This document shows positions 41,701 to 56,700 of a stretch of DNA of 64,000 nucleotides, one piece after another (position 1 is the stretch's first letter; each line of letters opens with the position of its first letter). Source of the stretch: Pithys albifrons albifrons. Taxonomy: Eukaryota; Chordata; Aves; Passeriformes; Thamnophilidae. The position numbers and the translations under genes are program-made. Below the pieces are notes generated by a model. The model saw only the letters and a list, made by a program, of their open reading frames with translations, did no database searches and had not been told where the DNA came from. The stretch lies in assembly GCF_047495875.1 (NCBI RefSeq), contig NC_092459.1:22863795-22927794 (forward strand), in the 5' to 3' direction.

Positions 41701-44700
41701 GGACATTCTCCCAAGACAGAAACATGTACTTGGTGATGCTGCTGGGAAGAAAAAGGAAACTACTTTCTGGGAAGTTTTCTGATTATTGTGTCACACTTGC
41801 AGAGTATTTGTACATCACTTAAATCACATCTGAAGAAATCACCCAAGCCACCAGGCATTAGACCTTAACCAGGACTTGGGCTTCATGAACTGAGGGACTG
41901 ACTTTCCCAAACTCTAACTGGAGCATTTCAAATGTGCACCACGCCCTTGGGTAAAAGGAAGGATTTTCAGAACCAACAATAAGACAAACTTGAAGAATTT
42001 CAACACCTTCAAGTATGGCATTAAATGGCCTACAGATAATAAACAGAAAATATAAATAAACAAAAAAGTGAAAAACAGTTTTTATATTTTAAGAGAACCA
42101 AAAAAGGTGAACTTTGCAGAAATACTTACATTAAACATTAAACATTTTGTTTCATAAAAATATTCTCTAAATTGAATTATTTGAAGTATTTTTATGTAAC
42201 CAAATATAAAAAGTAGCTATGGAAAATACTTCAAGGTGACTGCTTATTGAACACTGTCTCTGTTAAAAAGTAATGACTACCAAAGTATCATGTTTTAAAT
42301 ATCAAAAAGGAAATAGTTGACATAAAAGACTAAGAGCCTGGAAAATTTGTTTTTCCATGTATCAAGCCTTGCCAAGAGAGAACAAAAAGCATGTAAAACC
42401 ACAAAATAATTGCCTCCCTCAAAACAGAATGCAGCCAAAGAGTATTTAAAAAAAAAAAAAAAACAGAAAAAGGAAAACCAAACCATTCAGCCTCAAACAT
42501 TGAATGCCAAATTTCTGTATGGAAACATTCTCCTTCAACTATAAATAGCTGAAAATTCAAGTTTATTATAGAAAATCCTAGAAACCCTTAATTAGAGCAG
42601 TATAATCTACTTAATATAACCATAAATGTAATCAAATTAAATAAACACACTTTTTTAAGCTCTGTCACTGCTTCACTACTTCCAGTAAAGGTGCTGCGCT
42701 TCCGTCAGCCTTCTGGTTTTTATTGCATGAAGCTCATTCATATGGAAAAAAATAGCACTGGCAAATAACCCCCAGAGCTGCTCAAAAGTAACTGAAAGGA
42801 CCCAAAATTAAGGGAGAAGAATCTGGAAGTTCAAGCCTTTTCATTCTTTCTAACCTAGCAAAGACGAAGCTCTGCTTTCCTTTTCCACAAGGTGGTGTTC
42901 TGGCATAGAGGACAACTGAACAAAGGTAGGTCCATCTTGGACAAGGAAGAATTATTCGGGAGAGCTGTTTTATCAAGGATCAGCAGAAAGTGGCATCATA
43001 TGTATATCGCCAATGACATGGATAAATGCCTCAAAACCAAAAGGCTGTGAGATAAATAATATGTTGCTGGAAGAAGAACAAAGCAAACAATGGTCAATCT
43101 TCTGAATACACAGATGTCTCTAAACTTTATAAGACATAGAGAAAATAAACAGGAAGAAATTGAAATCTTAGTACATAATCAAATAATTATTAAAGTGGCA
43201 TTACACAAACTTGTGTATACAGTTCACACTACTGGAAGGCAGATAAAAACCATATTAATTCCCAAATTAACTAGAGAGAAAATGGAGAAGATTCATCTCT
43301 TAGACATAAATAATATATACAGATATTCGGAAAACAGTGGGACACACCTGGTAAATATTCCCCAGTAAACTGAATATTTATCCTAGAACTTCTGCTGCAT
43401 GATGCTGACATGACCACTGGAAGAACAGTAGCCAAGAATGGACCATGGCTAGCAAAAAACCTCATCAACCCTTGAGAATCTTCCATCAAGTAATTTTTTC
43501 TTATGAAATCACCACATATGCTTGACCTGAATGTTAACACAGACAGACCACAAACAAAGCAGTTGCAAGTACTTTAGACAACAGGACCAGAGTATAAAAT
43601 TCCATTGACATACTAGATGCATTTCAATAAAAGCAATATATAAGACAACACGTCAGACTATCCATACTGTATCTGATGTTGACTAATCAAAAGAATGTTT
43701 GCATGTCATTCTTTACAAATCCTATCATAATTATTTCTCTATTTTAATAATTTTGACCCCCCCAGAAACAGATTTTTGTAAAATTGAGGACAGAATGTAC
43801 CTGGCTAATTGGCTCTATATAAAGGACTGGGAAATTAATAAACTGAACACAAGTAAATAACACCATGCTCTCAAGAAAAAAAAAGAAAATTATAAAGTGA
43901 AATGGCAAACGTGATCCTAAGCTATAAACTGGGATGCTATAGATAAAACAGTAGCCTGGCACTTAATGAGTGTAAGGACTGTGTCTAGTTTTGGACTTCC
44001 TACTTCAAAAAATAATTCAATCAACTTGAGATTGTCCATGAAGGGCAAAATATTAAATGCAAGTAATCATTACAGAATAAAATTCATTAAATACAGAGTT
44101 AACTTATCTGGAATAAACTAAATAATTGTTGAGGTCAGTTGATCTCTGGATATCATCTAGTTCAACCACCAATGCTCAGAGCAGGGTCAACCAAAGCAGG
44201 TTGTGCAGAACCATGTTCAGCTGGGTCATGAGTATCTCCAAGATGGAGATTCATGGGCAACTTGTTCCAGTGTTGACAACCTTACAGAAAAAGACTTTTC
44301 TGATCTTTAAGTGGAATTTATTGTACTTCAGATTATGTTCATTGCAGTCAACCTGTTAGTGGCTTTGTCTTCTTTATTCACCCTACCAGGTATTTTTTAC
44401 ATATTGGTAAAAACCCCCTGAGCCTTCTTTTCTCCATTCTAAACACTCTCAGCTCTCCAAATGTCTTTTCATATGACAGATGCTTCAATCCATTCACCAT
44501 CTTCATGGGATGCCCTTTGCTGGATCTGATCCAGTATGTTTATGTCTCTCTTATACTGGGGATTAAATCTATAGATATTACTTCAGTCCACCTTTTAAAA
44601 TTTAATTTTTGCTTACAGCTTTTATTAGAGGACTTGTGTGAGCTCATGAATGAGTAGTGATGTACATATATTGGGCGATTATCTGAACTGACTGAGAATT

Positions 44701-47700
44701 CACTGTAGGGATTTCTGCACTAAAGTAACAGCCCAGACATTTCTACTGTTATTTCCATTAATCATTGAATTCTAACATAATCTGCTAGCACACTTCTTAA
44801 ATTGTTGCAGGGTTGTTTACAATAAAAGTTATTCACATGCAAACAAAGGAAATATGATTTTAAACACAAGGGAATTCAACTAAACTATAAACGCTTATGC
44901 TGCTGGAGTGGCCAGTTGTTTGAGCTAACCCTGTTTACAAAGATGATTTTAATGGTAAAGGTCATAAAGCACTAACATATAATAGTAAAATGATATAATA
45001 ATATTATATAATAATAACAACTAGTAAATAATAAGAAAAAACTCATTTAGAAAACTGAAATTAAGATTTTGAAAAAAAAATTCTGTCAAGTGAGCAGTAT
45101 TCTGATGAACAGGCAATTCAAAAGGTAACAAATTACATTAGTAAGGAATACTCCAGAGGTTTAAAAAATGTTGCTGTGTTAAGAACAACATTCTCACACT
45201 ACACTAGAACATTTAAGTCACCCTCAACTACAGTACTCATGGACATAAGTTATAAAAAGGATTTTCAAAATCCTTTAGAATAGGTCTTCCAAAGCTACAG
45301 AAGACAGGCTTTGAGTGCTATTCAGCTCAAGGTTAATAAACCTCAGCTCATTTCTGTTGTCTAAACATACGTACCTGGAGACATTCTGGATGACTTCAGA
45401 GTTCTGGCCTCCAAGGGCTGCTCAGAAAGGATATGGGTCCCACTTCACCCATTTACTGTATGTCAAATTTCAAATCTATCAAGATGTCTGCATACTGTAG
45501 GACATCTTAAATATGGCATTAGACACATCTGTTTGTCAACTGAATTGCGCTTCCAAACGCTTCCCCCCCTGCAGGTGTATGAAGGCGTAATAAACATGTA
45601 ACTTCCCACTGCAGTGAAGAAGCTTCATTTAACACGGCTGATGGAGATAAAGAGTAAATTAGATCATCCTACAATGCACACCTAGTGGATGATGATCCCA
45701 ATTGCCAGCTTTGCTTAACTGTTGAGAGGCTGAATGCCACTCAAGAAGGAGATAGGTCTCCTGTGCATTTTACAATGTACAAGCGATGAGGATGTATAAG
45801 ACCCCATAAGGGTGTCTTATATATCCTTTGTGTTTCAAATGGCAATAGGCACTTATGTTTAGGCAACTGAGTCTTGTTCTAGATCTGCAGTGGCTGTCAC
45901 AGGAACTTCAGATGCTGTAGACACCTACCTATGTCTTCATTCAGACATCTGCCTCAGATCAACTATATCCAATGAGTTATCAAGAGAAATCAGAGGAACT
46001 TCTTTTGAGTTACTCCAAAAGCTCAGGGTATGACAATATTCTTTTTGTCATTCTAAAGGCAGTAACTTCACTGCTTGTAGCAGATAATTTCAATCCAAAA
46101 TATATCCTCAGCAACTGATAGCTTACATGTCAACAATTTTCCACGTGTATGAAAGGCAACAAGTAGCACACAGATAATTAGGCTGCATCAGTCCAATGAA
46201 GAGGATTCTTAAGAGCATGTCTTTGGAGCAACTGGCATAGTTTCTATCCTCTCCAAACTACTCCTTAGAAGCAAATCCTAAATTCTTGTCTCCTTGTTTT
46301 CCCATGACTCCTCTGTAAACAGAGCATTAACACTCATCCAGACCTAGACCCATGGACTGACTTGCAGTTTGACCTTGGATTTCTCTCATCACTATGGACC
46401 TGCCTGACAGGTACAGGCTGGCAAGGCCAACCGTGTTTACCATCACTGGACCAAATCCTGACCATGACTCACTGACCTGCACTTCCAGCTGTCACCCTGG
46501 ACCTTCCTTATCACCACAAATCTGCCAGATGACCCGGACTCTTGCTTGAACGTGGCTATCACCTCTAGGCGTACCTTTCTCACCTCGCTTAGCTACTGTG
46601 GGACTGGTGATCTGCCTGTTGCCATCCCCAGGCCACCTCCCTTACGGAGCTTCTGGCCCTCACTGCTCCCTGACAAACTGAAATTTCTTATTCCAGAGTT
46701 CATTCCAGCATCTGAACCTTGCTCCTTGACATCCAGTTCAGATACATACTCGAGCATTTCTTTACTCCAAGTCAAATATGCCAGGAGTAGAATGCAGCCT
46801 GTTTCTCCCTCTCTTAGCCCCTTTGTATAAGTTGCACCGAAAAAGAAAGTGTAGTAGTTGTTAATGGCTAGCACACTAAGCACCTTTGTTGCCAGAGGCT
46901 AGAAATATCACACACTTCAGATGAGAGCAGCAGCACTCAAAAACTACATCTGAAAGTGTTTTATCAATTAACTCCCTGATTTTGCTGCACCACCTCCTTA
47001 CCCAGTGGAGGCTACAGCTATTAGAACCTGTAAGAGTAATCCCAAAGGATAATAATGTCTTATTCAAGCAACAAATAAGGGTTTGCCATGAAAAAATACA
47101 CCAAAATCCAACTAATAGTGGAAGAGCTCTGTCTGATACACCAATAAAGGTGCTCATGAAAGAGTAAACTGAGGCACGATATGCAATTGTTCTAAATCCC
47201 CTGCTACACAGACAATCACTGCAGAAGTACTAAGTCTGCAAACCAATTTCACAGCACGGTACTTCCCTGGTCTTAGCAAAATGCAACAAGACATAGCAAG
47301 ACAAATAAGGAACCCTGTTGTATCAGACAGAACATTTTCTTCAGATCAAACACAAAACAGCACATTTTCCAAAAGAGATACGGAGTTAGTAAGTCTAACA
47401 GAGCGAACAAGAGAAGAATTCTTCACTTCCCAGATTACTTTCCTTTATACTAGATCAGAAGAGGTCAACTCTCACATACTTTGGGTGAAACACCTGCTGA
47501 ATACTGTTTTCTATGATTTGCAGTTTACCCTTTTGCATACAGTGGATGTGCTTAATGGATGTGCAACCAGAACCTGCAGGTGGCTGCAATATATAATTTG
47601 CCTAGTAAAGTGAACTCAGCTTGAACTACAAACATACAAACTGAAACCCTGGATCTGTCTGTTTTGTTTAACTGAAGGGGTAGTCATATATTTGAGTACT

Positions 47701-50700
47701 GTTTGGAGGTGTCCACTTTCACCTCTATTTTTTAAAAGCATAGAATAAGCTTTAATAATTTCTTAATACATTTTAAAATGTATGAGAATATGGAAGTTGT
47801 TTTCTGTTGTACTTTCCATATCACATCAAAGACTAAACTGATGTTCCTTCTTAGACTATTTCTCATTTTCCCCTTACATGAGGAAGTGCTGAGTTCAGAA
47901 GTAATGAAGAGGCTTAAAGATTCTTCATTGGGGGTTTTTTATCATGTTGTGGGTTTGGAATGCATTCTGAAACTACTAGTCTCAGTCAAATAACTTACAT
48001 GGGTTATCATATTGATCTTGCAACAATATTATTCTGTATTTCTTTATTGACCATCTCAGTTTCTTCATAAACTAGCTTTTCCTCTTGATCTCTGTATTAT
48101 TTGAAGAGAACACAAAATGTAACCGTATTTCTTCCAAGCCTGAAGAGCTATGCCAGGCAAGTCTTTTTCCCAGTAGCAGTATATAAACCAATGTTGTTAG
48201 CCCATATTCTTTAGCTTTAGTCCTGATTAAATCCTTGTTTTGTAATCTTTGATATATAGCTTTCAAACCCCAAAACTGTGCAAAGCACAGATACAGTGAA
48301 ACGACAGCATAACTGAACTGATGGTTTTATCTCAGGTGCATAGTAATGGCCATGTTGGACAGAAAATCAATAAAAATAGTATTCCCCACTTTATGTAATA
48401 GTAAAGAGAAAAATATTAAGATCACCTCTTCAAATATAAAATTCATGAAGAAACAAACATAATTCTTACATAAAATACAAATAGTATTTAAAATAATAGC
48501 ATATGTCTAACAGCATTTAAGATTTATTAATAATTTACATATTTTATTGTTATTTTTATAACTCAATTGAAGCAAACCCAGTGAAAGTATACTGGAAAAT
48601 ATGTATCAAAGCGATTATGATGTGAAGATAGTTACAGATCCCCAGAAGCCTTTTCCTCTAGTAAAAAAAGGTAAGAAATGTGAATACTTGAATTGTATTC
48701 ATTACACATCTTAAATTGTGACCATCAAAATCATGATATTCCATGCTACATTCTAACTATGCTGCCAAGGACAACTTATATGTCAGTAAAGAGTCACACA
48801 AACATTTCTGGTGGCCATGGCTTAAAATCTACCAAATGCCAGTTCCAGTGGATCATAAAATTCCACAGGCAGATGGCAGGCTACCAAAACTGCTGTTCTG
48901 ATAGCCCTTCAGAGAAGGAAATTTCAGGAACTGGGGACTGAGTGTCTAACAGAAGGAGCAGCTAATTCTAAGACTAATTGCAAATCATGTCCAATTCTCT
49001 GCCATGATGTTGGATGCTCCTAAAAAAAAGTATTCGCATTACAGGACAGACAGTCAAAAAAGGTAAAATCAATCCCAAAGACTATTCACAAACTTTGAAA
49101 ACAAAGAAATGCCTTTTTTAATATTCATGTCTGTAATTTTACATAAAATCATTCATAACCTGACAGAACAAAAACAATAGACTTAATCTGTCCAATAGCA
49201 AAAACTCCTGGGTAAGTCTGAACTTTCTGAATTATCACTGACGACTTCATACCCTGTAAAACCATTTGTTGCTATTTTCAACAAAGGCAGAGTACATGGA
49301 ATTGCAGAGGCTTGAATACACCAGGCAGTTACAGTTAACAGTTCACACAACCTGAAAGCTGACAGCTTGTGCTGTAGTCACAGATAATTTTTGATAACTT
49401 GCAAAATAATGATGATGGAATGCATTATCAGAGTCAGGTGGTAGCAGAGGCACAGAAAACCACAGTAAGACTTGTGTAACAATGGAATCATTAATAATAA
49501 GCAGTGCTAGAGACCTCTGTTACTAGCAACAGGCCAACACAGCCAGTCACTTCAGCAAAAATTAAAAATGTATTTTCAGGACATGGTGTATACATTACCT
49601 TTTTCTATTTCCCTAAATGCTTCCCTTGGCTAACAAGCAGCATTTCTCCATTAACCAAGTTGATTTGCAGCCAACTCACTTTCATCCATATCCCTATCTT
49701 GGTCAAAGCCTGGAAAAGCAATTATACTCTGCCATCTGGGCTGGATGAAAAGGATACAGAGAACGGAGATCAACAGCACACTGATGACACTGGAGCCAAA
49801 ACCTCCCACACTTTCCTTTACTATTATTTATGGTAATAGTATTACGGCATGTATGGTGTTTTACAGGCAAGACTAAAGACAGAATTCTGTAAGGGAGAAA
49901 GAGTGGTGTTTTTCCACACACATTGAAAAAGCAGAGGCATGATCATCCTTACAAATCCAACATGTGAAATGCATTTGCCCTTTAAAATACTTTGGGATAT
50001 CCATGGCGGGGGGAAAACAAATATAGTGAAAATCCAACCCATTCACCCTATCAGGGAAGTCTCTTTAAATGCCTCATTGTCAACAAAAGTGAGTTATGCA
50101 CAGATCTTTAAGAATTCAAGTAAAGAGTTGAAAGTAAATCCACTATTCTCAATTACTATTGTAATCAAAGTAACACTCTGTGTCCAAAGGCAGGGCCTAA
50201 AGTATCAAGCAAATCATTCATGCAAGTACAGGTGACCCACCACTGTTTTCCACAGCTCTTTCCAAAAGACACTGATAAAAATGACAGTAGTTCAGTGGTT
50301 ATTTATTTCACCACTGTTGTCAACTTCAGGAGAATTTAAAATTTCTGAAGCCCTTTACAAAAATAACACTTCCAAAGTGTTTACCATAATAATTTCCCAG
50401 TAATACTAAGGAAACTATCATATCTTGAACACTACATCATTCTTGATGTTATAAAAATGTTCCATTTTCACGGTGAAATTAGTGAAATGTAAGTACATTT
50501 AAAGAATATAATTTTATCCCCATTTAATTGAAAATTTTGCTTATATACTTTTTAAATAGATATAAAGCCTTATTTTTAAAATAATCATTTAAAATGAATT
50601 ATCGCTTTCTATGAGCTCATTAAAATGTACTCATATAATAATGACACATCACAGCTTCTGCTGAATTGGTTAAATTTCCAATTTATTACATGAAATAGTA

Positions 50701-53700
50701 ATGTATTAAGATTTTAACACATTCTAATCATGCAAACCTGAAAATAGTGGAGTGGAACAAGTAGAATAAAATGGACTAGTACTGGAGGAACTGTAACAAA
50801 GACAAAACCAAATTTGGAACATATCACTTTAGACTATTTGAGAAGATTAAAGGTTGTCATGGCAAAATGAATCATGAGATTTCCTAATTTTTATTGTTTT
50901 CATTTCTAGACCTTGCACATTTAGGAAGACTTTTTTCCAAGCCTCCATATTCTGGATTATAAAGTGCACGATCGATGAGAAAGAAATGTGTGGTGTTGTA
51001 AAATTGGTAATAAGAACAACTAAGCACAAAGTAAAAAAATATCTAATAGCACTACCATCAGCTGTACTTTCATTGTACTGTGACACACGATCTTGACAGA
51101 AGGATTGTTCCAAACTGTGATGATAGATACTATTACTTATGGACTAGATGACAATGCAGCCATACCACTCACTAAGCACAAAATGTTCTGAAATGTTCTT
51201 AATGACAGGACTCAACTGGACCTTAAAACACCTGAACTTCGGTATCTACATATTTATGTCTTACAGGTGTCCTAGCTCAGCAATGTCAGCAATGGCCAAA
51301 GGCATATCAAACAGCCAAATTGTAAGGGCACAAGTCAGATGGCTCATCACATGTATCTACTGCATTCGACACACATCCGACTTGGCCTCCAGCACTTGCA
51401 CCAGAGGGCCCAAGTCCATAAATCCTGTTTGATACCTGCCAACCCCACAAGCCATCCCAGTTACCTTAGGGCATCTCACGTGGCACCAGAAAGCAGTGCT
51501 TAGGAAATTGAATCAAGTCATAAATATAAAAAAATGGCAGGGAGACAAGAGAAAATTCTCAATCACCAGTTGGTTCCTCCCTGCGTGGCCAACAGCCAGT
51601 TGGCGCAGTAGCTTAACTTTCCATCTTCCTCATCCCATTCAGGCAAAAGTGAGACACAGCGAGGCCAATGAACTTGCCTATCCTCTGTCTTCTCTTTCCC
51701 CAATAAAATCTTCATGTAAGCTGTTTTACTTTATATGAAACCAATATATAGTTCAATTCAAATTATGTTTCCAGGGCTTTAAAAATTCAGCTGTGATCAG
51801 CTGTGGATTCTGCTAAATCTTTTTTCTAATCCCAGTGTTCCACATGATGTACCTTCATCACTTACCTTGTTCCCCTATTTCTCACATACTAACACCTATA
51901 TTTAATCTCATCTAACTACTTGCATTAAAAGTAAGCCCTAAAGCCACATACAGTTCCTTTCCAGATGCTGCTGTTGAATTATTTCCCTCTGGGTTTCCCC
52001 TAACATTCCATCAATGTCCTCTGGCGCTTCAGTACACACATCTCATGCATTGAAAGCCTTTAAACTTCTTTTTCCAAGAAACTCATAAACTAACACCTTT
52101 ATTCCCATACAAAACAGCTAACATCTGTGAACAAAAAAACCCTACTCAAACAAAGACGAAATGTCTGCCCAGCAGAGGTTTTCTACCAGTGCACGTTTTA
52201 GCAGCTTTTGCATGTAATAAATCTGCTGAGAGTGACTCTCGTAAGAATATTTAATCCAAATAAATTCAAAGGTAATGCAACAATTGGAGTAACTTTCATT
52301 CATTTACACCAAACTGTAAAATAAATCTCCATTTAACAAGGGAATTATCTAAAAGTAGTATCAGCTACAAAAAAATTCCGACAGTAATTTCCTTCTTACG
52401 ACCTTGCAGCACTTTTTTCATCTTTTGCAACATTAGAACTTTGCCCCAAATGGTGATCAAAATTCTATCAATTATAATGCCTAATCCAGTAAAAGTTTGA
52501 AATGCCACGAGTTGATTATTCCCCACTCTAATACCTTAAATTTGAAAGGCAACCCTTAAAACTGTACCTGCAGGTTCTTTTCTGAAATGTAAACCATGCA
52601 TTTATCAGTTTTCTGGTTCCTTTGAATAATAAAATCTGTATCTGGTTGCAATCTCTTATTTAATGAAATTTTTATTATTCAGTGCAAGTTATGTCACTGT
52701 CAACATATCACAAAGTAGAAGAAACTTTCACCTCCACTGCACTGCTTGGTTTTGAAGTGTGCACCCCACTTTTACACTTCTGCCCTAAAAGGGCTATACA
52801 AGTGTGTATCAACACAGCGATAATAAAATATTTCCCTTTTGCTGAAAAGCAAAAATGCTGACTTAGCGTTATGGGTATTTAGAACAGTATGAAAGTCTGA
52901 TTTTGATCACGCTCTTCTCTCAAAAATTTCCAATCAACAAATTAAGCAACTTTGCTCAGTTTCAATATCCTGATGAGTTTTCCTGTGTAACAGAAGATGG
53001 GTGGATTAGATAACCAGAGAGAATCCTTCCAACAAACTTCTGACAAATTTCATTCCCATTCTTAGTATTTTTCTCTTCTAACATTTTCTGAGGTTCAATG
53101 AATTGATGAGCCTTACTGACTGCATAGTACTTCATTTCACTGTATGTCAAGGTCCACATCTGCATTATCATGTGCACTGGCACACTTTATAAGGTGGCAC
53201 AATTTCCTCAACAAGTTCACAAAACCACACACCATCTTTAATACACATTTCTCTTTCATACTTCCATCTTTTTAAATATACCTTTGGCAGAAAAGAGGAA
53301 TGCTACAGAAAGTATTTCACTTTTGTTAAATGAATGAGAGAGCTAAACAGTGGATGAGATGAAATACAGCCTGAAGTACTAAATAACTACTTCTCTGAAA
53401 TCCCACCCCCCAGTTTCTTTAACTTCTTCTGCACTTGACAAATGAAAAGTTCTCACTAACCTTCAATTCCTAAAATGTCAGAGAATTCTCACCTTGTTTA
53501 ATAAACTCAAATATGTTGTGAAAGAACAGTGACAAGAACTCATCTCAGTTTTATCTCTAGACTGCACCTACACCACACCAGTTTCTGATTGCATCATACT
53601 CCCATATAAACTGAAATTCAAACACTTTGATAAACATGTGAATCTTTCAACCGAGATGGTGCAATAATTGCAGCTACCTTTTTTTCTCAGAAGCATAAAA

Positions 53701-56700
53701 AAAATAGTCCTATCACTAAAAGGTAGAGAAAATAAGCGTAACTTCATCTTAGGTACCCAGCATTCCATATAAGTAAAAAAAGACACTAACATGGCACTAC
53801 AGAGACAACTGTTACCACTATTTATTACTCATTACGTCAGACAGTTCAAAGGCACAAAACTTGATTAATTAGGCTGTGTGTTTTCAGTCTGAATATTTAG
53901 GCATGTGGCATATAAATCATTGCAATCTAGGCACTGGAACAGAAGATAGCTGTCTAAATTAAAGAACCCAAGATTTTTAGCACCTAGCATTTGTTCCTCT
54001 TCAGCTAGAAAACAGACAATAATGTACGCTGTGCTTTTCAATGGGAATATCCTGAACAACTGTTAATAATTCCAGGTACTGCATCCCATATGACAGCCTG
54101 AATCAGTGACAGAACTCCTACGAGATAACACAGCATACATTAGGATTATTTACACAGATTACACCTCCTAGAGTCACAGCCATGTCCAGCAGAGCAATAG
54201 AGCAGAACTTTGACTTATTTTTGCTTTGTTTGTGGTGGCTGTAGGTACTCCTCACCAAATCATTTAACTCCTAACATGCTCTTAATATACTATACCTCTT
54301 AGTACACCCACCTAGTAGTACATTAAAACACAAGGGTCTAAGAGAAAGATGCTTACACTTAGCTATGGTTAGCCATCACCCTCTTGTAGAGTACAGTGGG
54401 ATTCCTCACTTTAAAGTGGCAGAAGATGAATAGTCACACTAAAGTTGACAATCTGACCATTACGAATCTGTTTTCTCCAAAGTACTGTAAGCCATGCAAA
54501 GTAATTTAAAAACTGGACTTAAAATTGTCTCTATTTTAAATAATTTACATATCTAATCCTCTATTCCTTATTATATAATCTTTGAAAGCTCTGAAGAATC
54601 AAGTAATTTTCACTACTACGGAAAACACATCATATAATCCTTTTAGTAAATAATACAGGTCTTTCACCCTCATTATTGTAATTAGAAAGCTCCTTAAGAA
54701 TGTCACCAATGGACAATTAGGTTTTAAATTTCAACTTCATATTTAGTACATACATAAATTGTAAGCATTTCTTTGTGTGTGGCAACATCTTCCTTTAGTT
54801 TAAAACATCTAATTCCTCTTCTTCCTACCCTGTATTGGCAGTTCACAGTCATCCTATGATTTGTGAATATTCCAAGGTTGTTCTTCAACCTCTTCTAGCA
54901 GATAGTTTCTAGTTCGGGTTATTGGTCTCAAAGCACCTAATCATTCAATATCCTTGAACTTCATCCCAGTCTTTTACATCACTTCTTTAGCCATCAGGCT
55001 CTTCCCTGCTGTGCTCTTAGCATATTCCTAATGCATCAAAATTCCATTTTAACCTACAAGAAAATATAACATTGAGTCTGTAGGATGAGACCAATGTCAG
55101 TTGCTCCCAGATCATCTCTCCTCCAGCCAGAAGACTCCTGCTAAGCCAGAGGACAACCATCAGCAGCAGATAAACACCTTCCCTGCTGCTCAGGCTGAGC
55201 TTTTTACAGAACAGAACATGAAGTACATTACAAGCTCCAGTCAAATCCTGTGAGTCACCATGATTGCTGCAGAAATCTCCATAATACTGCAACATCTACT
55301 CCCACATCCTTTCTAGGTAGATCCTAGCACGTTTTACAGTTCTGATATAAACCCATGTATTTAACAAATTCTCATGTAGCTATAGCTCTAACTCAGTAAA
55401 AATAAATCAGATCTTTAATATTAAGTTAATCACACCTATTAATAAAAACTATATACACTGGAATAAACCTGAGAAAATGAGGCTGAACTATATTCCTTGA
55501 ATTAAGGACAAGACAGTATTTCTGAAGCAAACAATAAACTAAGAAAATGGAGAAAGATGAATACACTGCAGCTGGAATGTAGTATCTCACTGACTAATCA
55601 GCTGCTCAATAATTTTTTTATGCAATACAGACTAGTCTAAGTAAGACTGAAACAGATAGTAGTAACTTCTACTAATAGGTAGTAGAAAATTCTATTTAAT
55701 GTCTGTCTGGCTATTAGCCCAACTACCTCTTGCTTTTCCCCTCTGCTTTTCAATAACTTTGCTACTCAAGCAACCTGTCTTTCAAAGTCAAGTATTATTC
55801 TAGAAATACTACAAAATGTTTGGCTAAATGAAACAGAAAAGGGAAAACAAAGACTAATACATCCCACTACTTACTCTAGGATGCATTATTTCATCTACAG
55901 TACAGCTCCAACTGGTTAAACCTTGAACCTTTACAAATTCATCAGCACCAAATTTTTATGTATTTGCAACTTTTTTAGACAAAACTGCATGATTTTATAA
56001 CAGTCCTGGTAGCAATATCTACATTTTATTTTGTGTTTAAAGAAAAATCCTGAGGAACTCCTGAAAATATTTCAGCATTTAAATAATCTCTTTATTTTCA
56101 TCAGCCATGGAAGCATTAAATTATTCCTGGGAAACTGTTCTTGCACCTAAACACCCTTCCCTATTTTACAACCATCACTTGAGCTAATCTGGTTTCTAGA
56201 TTACATAATGAGAACACTTTTTTCCTTGAACAGGATTGGTATGGAATGCACTTCCACAGAAGGAAAAACCTTGTGGGTTGTTTAAAATCCACATAAGAAA
56301 AATGGAAATTTGAACAGAGTCATGTAAAATCACAGCAAGGTAATGCAGAAGTAAATATTAAAACATTAACGGTGATCCACCCTGGATTTAATCAGTGTCA
56401 GTGGACTCAGTGCAATGTGCAGCTTACACTCCCATCAATGTGCACAGGGATGATAAAACACTGAATTCTCATGTTTGCTGATGAAGACATCTTTCTGTAT
56501 CCTTGGAGGAAGAAAAATGGTGATGAAAATGGAAAAAAAGCACGACTACAAAAATGAAACAGAAATTACAGACATCCATTACAATAAAGAAAACTGGTTT
56601 TTTAAATCTACTATTTTCTGGGAAAGTATTATTTCTTGTCTTTGACTGCAAACCATTTGTGTTGCAAAAGTCCTTGAACCTTTCAAATACTCTGTCTGAC

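Noticed and set aside
47281..47613. 110-codon plus-strand frame in intron 1
   Set aside because: Low-complexity-free but without any recognised motif, in AT-rich intron. Single frames of this length are expected by chance in 64 kb.
49504..49836. 110-codon plus-strand frame in intron 1
   Set aside because: No domain or similarity recognised, and it is partly overlapped by a frame on the opposite strand.
56229..56320. Possible LINE fragment with GGAATGCACTTCC and CCTTGTGGGTTG words
   Set aside because: Too short and diverged to assign to a family by eye.
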